In this document: piece after piece, positions 16,321 through 18,070 of the stretch
How positions within the stretch are numbered: position 1 is the first letter of the stretch
How the letters are laid out: each line of letters starts with the position of its first letter
DNA from: an uncultured Oscillospiraceae bacterium
GTDB taxonomy: Bacteria; Bacillota; Clostridia; Oscillospirales; Oscillospiraceae
Assembly: GCA_900756495.1 (NCBI GenBank)
Contig: CAAEKI010000311.1
Span: 1-18,070 of the forward strand
DNA length: 18,070 nucleotides
Direction: 5' to 3'
The notes under the pieces: generated by a model
Told to the model about the DNA's origin: nothing
Databases searched by the model: none
The model's input: the letters and a program-made list of their open reading frames with translations, nothing else
Made by a program: the position numbers and the translations under genes

Positions 16321-18006
16321 ATGAAAAAGCGGATTCTTGCAATGACTCTGACGCTTGTGATGGTTGTCGTTTTGGCCGCCTGCGGCGGAAACCAGAGCGG
16401 CGGAACCAACACCAGTGCACCTGCTCCTGTTGGTTCTGAAACCCCGAATACCGGCGAAACGGATGCAGGAGGGACCACCGGACCTAAAGAGATTACTGTG
16501 GCCATGACCACCAGTATGGGTGATATGGATCCTTTTACCTACAGCAGCCCCGGACGCAATAACCTGCGCTACTTTGTGTATGAATATCTGGCTATGTTTA
16601 AGGAGTTTGGTACTCCTTGGCAGGATATGGAGTGGGTAGTGGCCAAGAATATTGAACAGGTGGATGATACGACATATCAGATTGAAATTTACGATTACGT
16701 AGTGGACGCCATTGGGAACCCCATTACCGCCAGTGATGTGGCTTTCTGTGTAAACTCAATGAAGGACAACGGGAACTGGACCCGGCTGACCCGCTATGTG
16801 GAGTCCTGTTCTGCAGTGGAGGATTATGTGGTTGAGATTAAGCTGACCAGCTCCACAGTCGGCGTGATTGAATACGTGATGTGCCAGACGCCGATTATTT
16901 CAGAGAAGACCTATACAGAGAATCAGTCTACGATGAACACAACCCCCATTACTACTGCGGCCTATCAGATAACCGAGTGTGTCAGTGGCTCCTATTACAC
17001 CATTGAAAAGAATGAGAACTACTGGCAGACCGATGAGAGCCTGCGCAGCGTCTTTGCCCAGCAGCCTGTGGACAAAATGACCTACCAGATTATTACCGAG
17101 GGCAACCAGGCCACCATCGCCCTGCAGATGGGAGAGGTCGATCTCATCACCAGCGTAAAGGCTGCCGAGCTGGGCTATTTTATCAACCCGGACGGTACCC
17201 CGGTAGAGGGGTACAGCGTAGCTTCCAGTATGAGCACCCAGGGGGGTAAGCTGTGCTTTAACATGGCGGAAGGAGCGGAAGGCGATATCTTCCGGGATAA
17301 TCTGCCGCTCCGGCAGGCGATTTGTTATGCAATTGACGCGCAGGCCATCGTTGACATCGCGTTGGGCGGACAGGGAGAGCCTGCGCACGATCCGGCTCCC
17401 CGCATCTGCGGAGATTTTAATGATAAGTGGATGGAAGAGGACTACTACGGATATGATCTGGAGAAGGCCAGGAGCCTGCTGGCCGAGGCGGGGTATGAGG
17501 GCGGCATCGACCCGGCTACCGGAGCCCCGCTCCATCTCCGCCTCCTATGCGACTCCACACGTAAGGATATGGCCGTTGTGATTCAGGCACAGCTGATAGA
17601 GGCTGGCCTCGACGTAGAAATCCTGGCTATGGATGACGCGATGTTCTCCGACTACCAGTACGATCCCACCCGCTGGGATCTGGCTATCAACAAGCAGGGG
17701 ACGGAGGCCTATATTTCTAATGTTTATGACGGTATTTTGCTGCAGAACAGCGATGGGATAGGCGCCAAGTGCTTTGTTGTGGATGAGGAGCTCGAGGAGC
17801 TGCTGGTAGCTGCGCATGATGTCACAACTCACAGCGAGGAGAGTGTCGAGGCGCTGCACGACTATGTGAAAGAGAATGCGCTGCTGTACGGCCTGTATGA
17901 CGACTATGTCTACAGCGTGGGACGAGAGGGAATTGAGGTCTTCCAGCACCCCTGGAACGTTCTTGTTCCCAATGCATGTACCTATGCAGACGGGTATTTC
18001 GGATAA
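16321..18006 (+). CDS. Family 5 (oligopeptide/nickel-type) ABC transporter substrate-binding lipoprotein
   Basis: A 561-aa extracytoplasmic binding lipoprotein. MKKR, a hydrophobic core and the lipobox LAAC put the acylated Cys at residue 21. A Gly/Ser/Thr-rich linker (about 22-57) tethers the SBP_bac_5 domain. That domain shows typical segments: TYQIEIYDYVVDAIGNPITASDVAFCVNSM, EYVMCQTPIISEKTY, RQAICYAIDAQAIVDIALGG and YDLEKARSLLAEAGYEGG. The family delivers oligopeptides, nickel, opines or glycosides to a two-permease, two-ATPase importer, whose genes would be expected just beyond the right edge. AGGGAG lies 9 nt before the ATG. Downstream, 18007-18070 shows no gene start I can support and no terminator with a U-run, so the operon probably continues. 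Confidence 0.95.
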   Translation: MKKRILAMTLTLVMVVVLAACGGNQSGGTNTSAPAPVGSETPNTGETDAGGTTGPKEITVAMTTSMGDMDPFTYSSPGRNNLRYFVYEYLAMFKEFGTPWQDMEWVVAKNIEQVDDTTYQIEIYDYVVDAIGNPITASDVAFCVNSMKDNGNWTRLTRYVESCSAVEDYVVEIKLTSSTVGVIEYVMCQTPIISEKTYTENQSTMNTTPITTAAYQITECVSGSYYTIEKNENYWQTDESLRSVFAQQPVDKMTYQIITEGNQATIALQMGEVDLITSVKAAELGYFINPDGTPVEGYSVASSMSTQGGKLCFNMAEGAEGDIFRDNLPLRQAICYAIDAQAIVDIALGGQGEPAHDPAPRICGDFNDKWMEEDYYGYDLEKARSLLAEAGYEGGIDPATGAPLHLRLLCDSTRKDMAVVIQAQLIEAGLDVEILAMDDAMFSDYQYDPTRWDLAINKQGTEAYISNVYDGILLQNSDGIGAKCFVVDEELEELLVAAHDVTTHSEESVEALHDYVKENALLYGLYDDYVYSVGREGIEVFQHPWNVLVPNACTYADGYFG

Positions 18007-18070
18007 AAAGAGGCCTGTCTTAGGGCAAGAGTTTTTGCATCATTAATGAACCCCCTGGCTTACGCCTATA

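Overview
The window looks like chromosome of a high-GC, low-oxygen Firmicute of the Clostridia, most likely an Oscillospiraceae-type gut bacterium. The reasons are strong GGAGG-type ribosome sites, a CIRCE operator in front of groES-groEL, an SLH-anchored surface protein with WG repeats, a DUF1847 protein and a MurR/RpiR regulator. This placement is inference from gene content; no 16S or other marker is present.

Left part (1-6850) is ordinary housekeeping. It holds the tail of an unrecognised gene cut by the window edge, then a minus-strand pair with a 1-nt gap (MalY/PatB-type PLP enzyme, then a DUF1847 Cys-rich protein). A minus-strand nfeD-SPFH membrane pair follows. Divergent from that pair is a plus-strand THUMP/RlmL-type RNA methyltransferase, followed by a secreted WG-repeat/SLH protein. 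Next comes the heat-shock operon groES-groEL (6853-8809) with promoter and CIRCE.

The middle (about 8740-10886) is an accessory islet. The last codons of groEL plus its downstream terminator region (8736-8951) recur as a diverged, decayed direct repeat at 10326-10526. Between the two copies lies about 1.4 kb of AT-rich DNA with an XRE repressor (minus) and a divergent 220-aa protein with sigma-region-4-like HTH segments (plus), sharing a small operator-promoter region. Right of the second copy is a decayed IS3-family transposase fragment (10681-10821, minus) that still shows the D and E of the DD(35)E centre. I read the whole as the remains of an integrative element that used the groEL 3' end as its attachment site. 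No integrase is visible, so this is inference.

Right part (10887-18006) is a catabolic locus around a MurR/RpiR regulator. A minus-strand operon runs cupin, M24 peptidase/hydrolase, ManD/RspA-type enolase-superfamily enzyme, cupin. Divergent on plus are the regulator with its own terminator, then a short-chain dehydrogenase and a family 5 (oligopeptide-type) lipoprotein binding protein whose operon runs off the right edge. A TTGCAA-centred motif occurs as a palindrome over the regulator promoter and again as an inverted pair over the dehydrogenase promoter, which ties the locus into one regulon. The substrate is unknown. The ManD-like enzyme keeps its three metal ligands but appears to have Leu where mannonate dehydratases have their catalytic Tyr, so the locus probably does not simply degrade mannonate.
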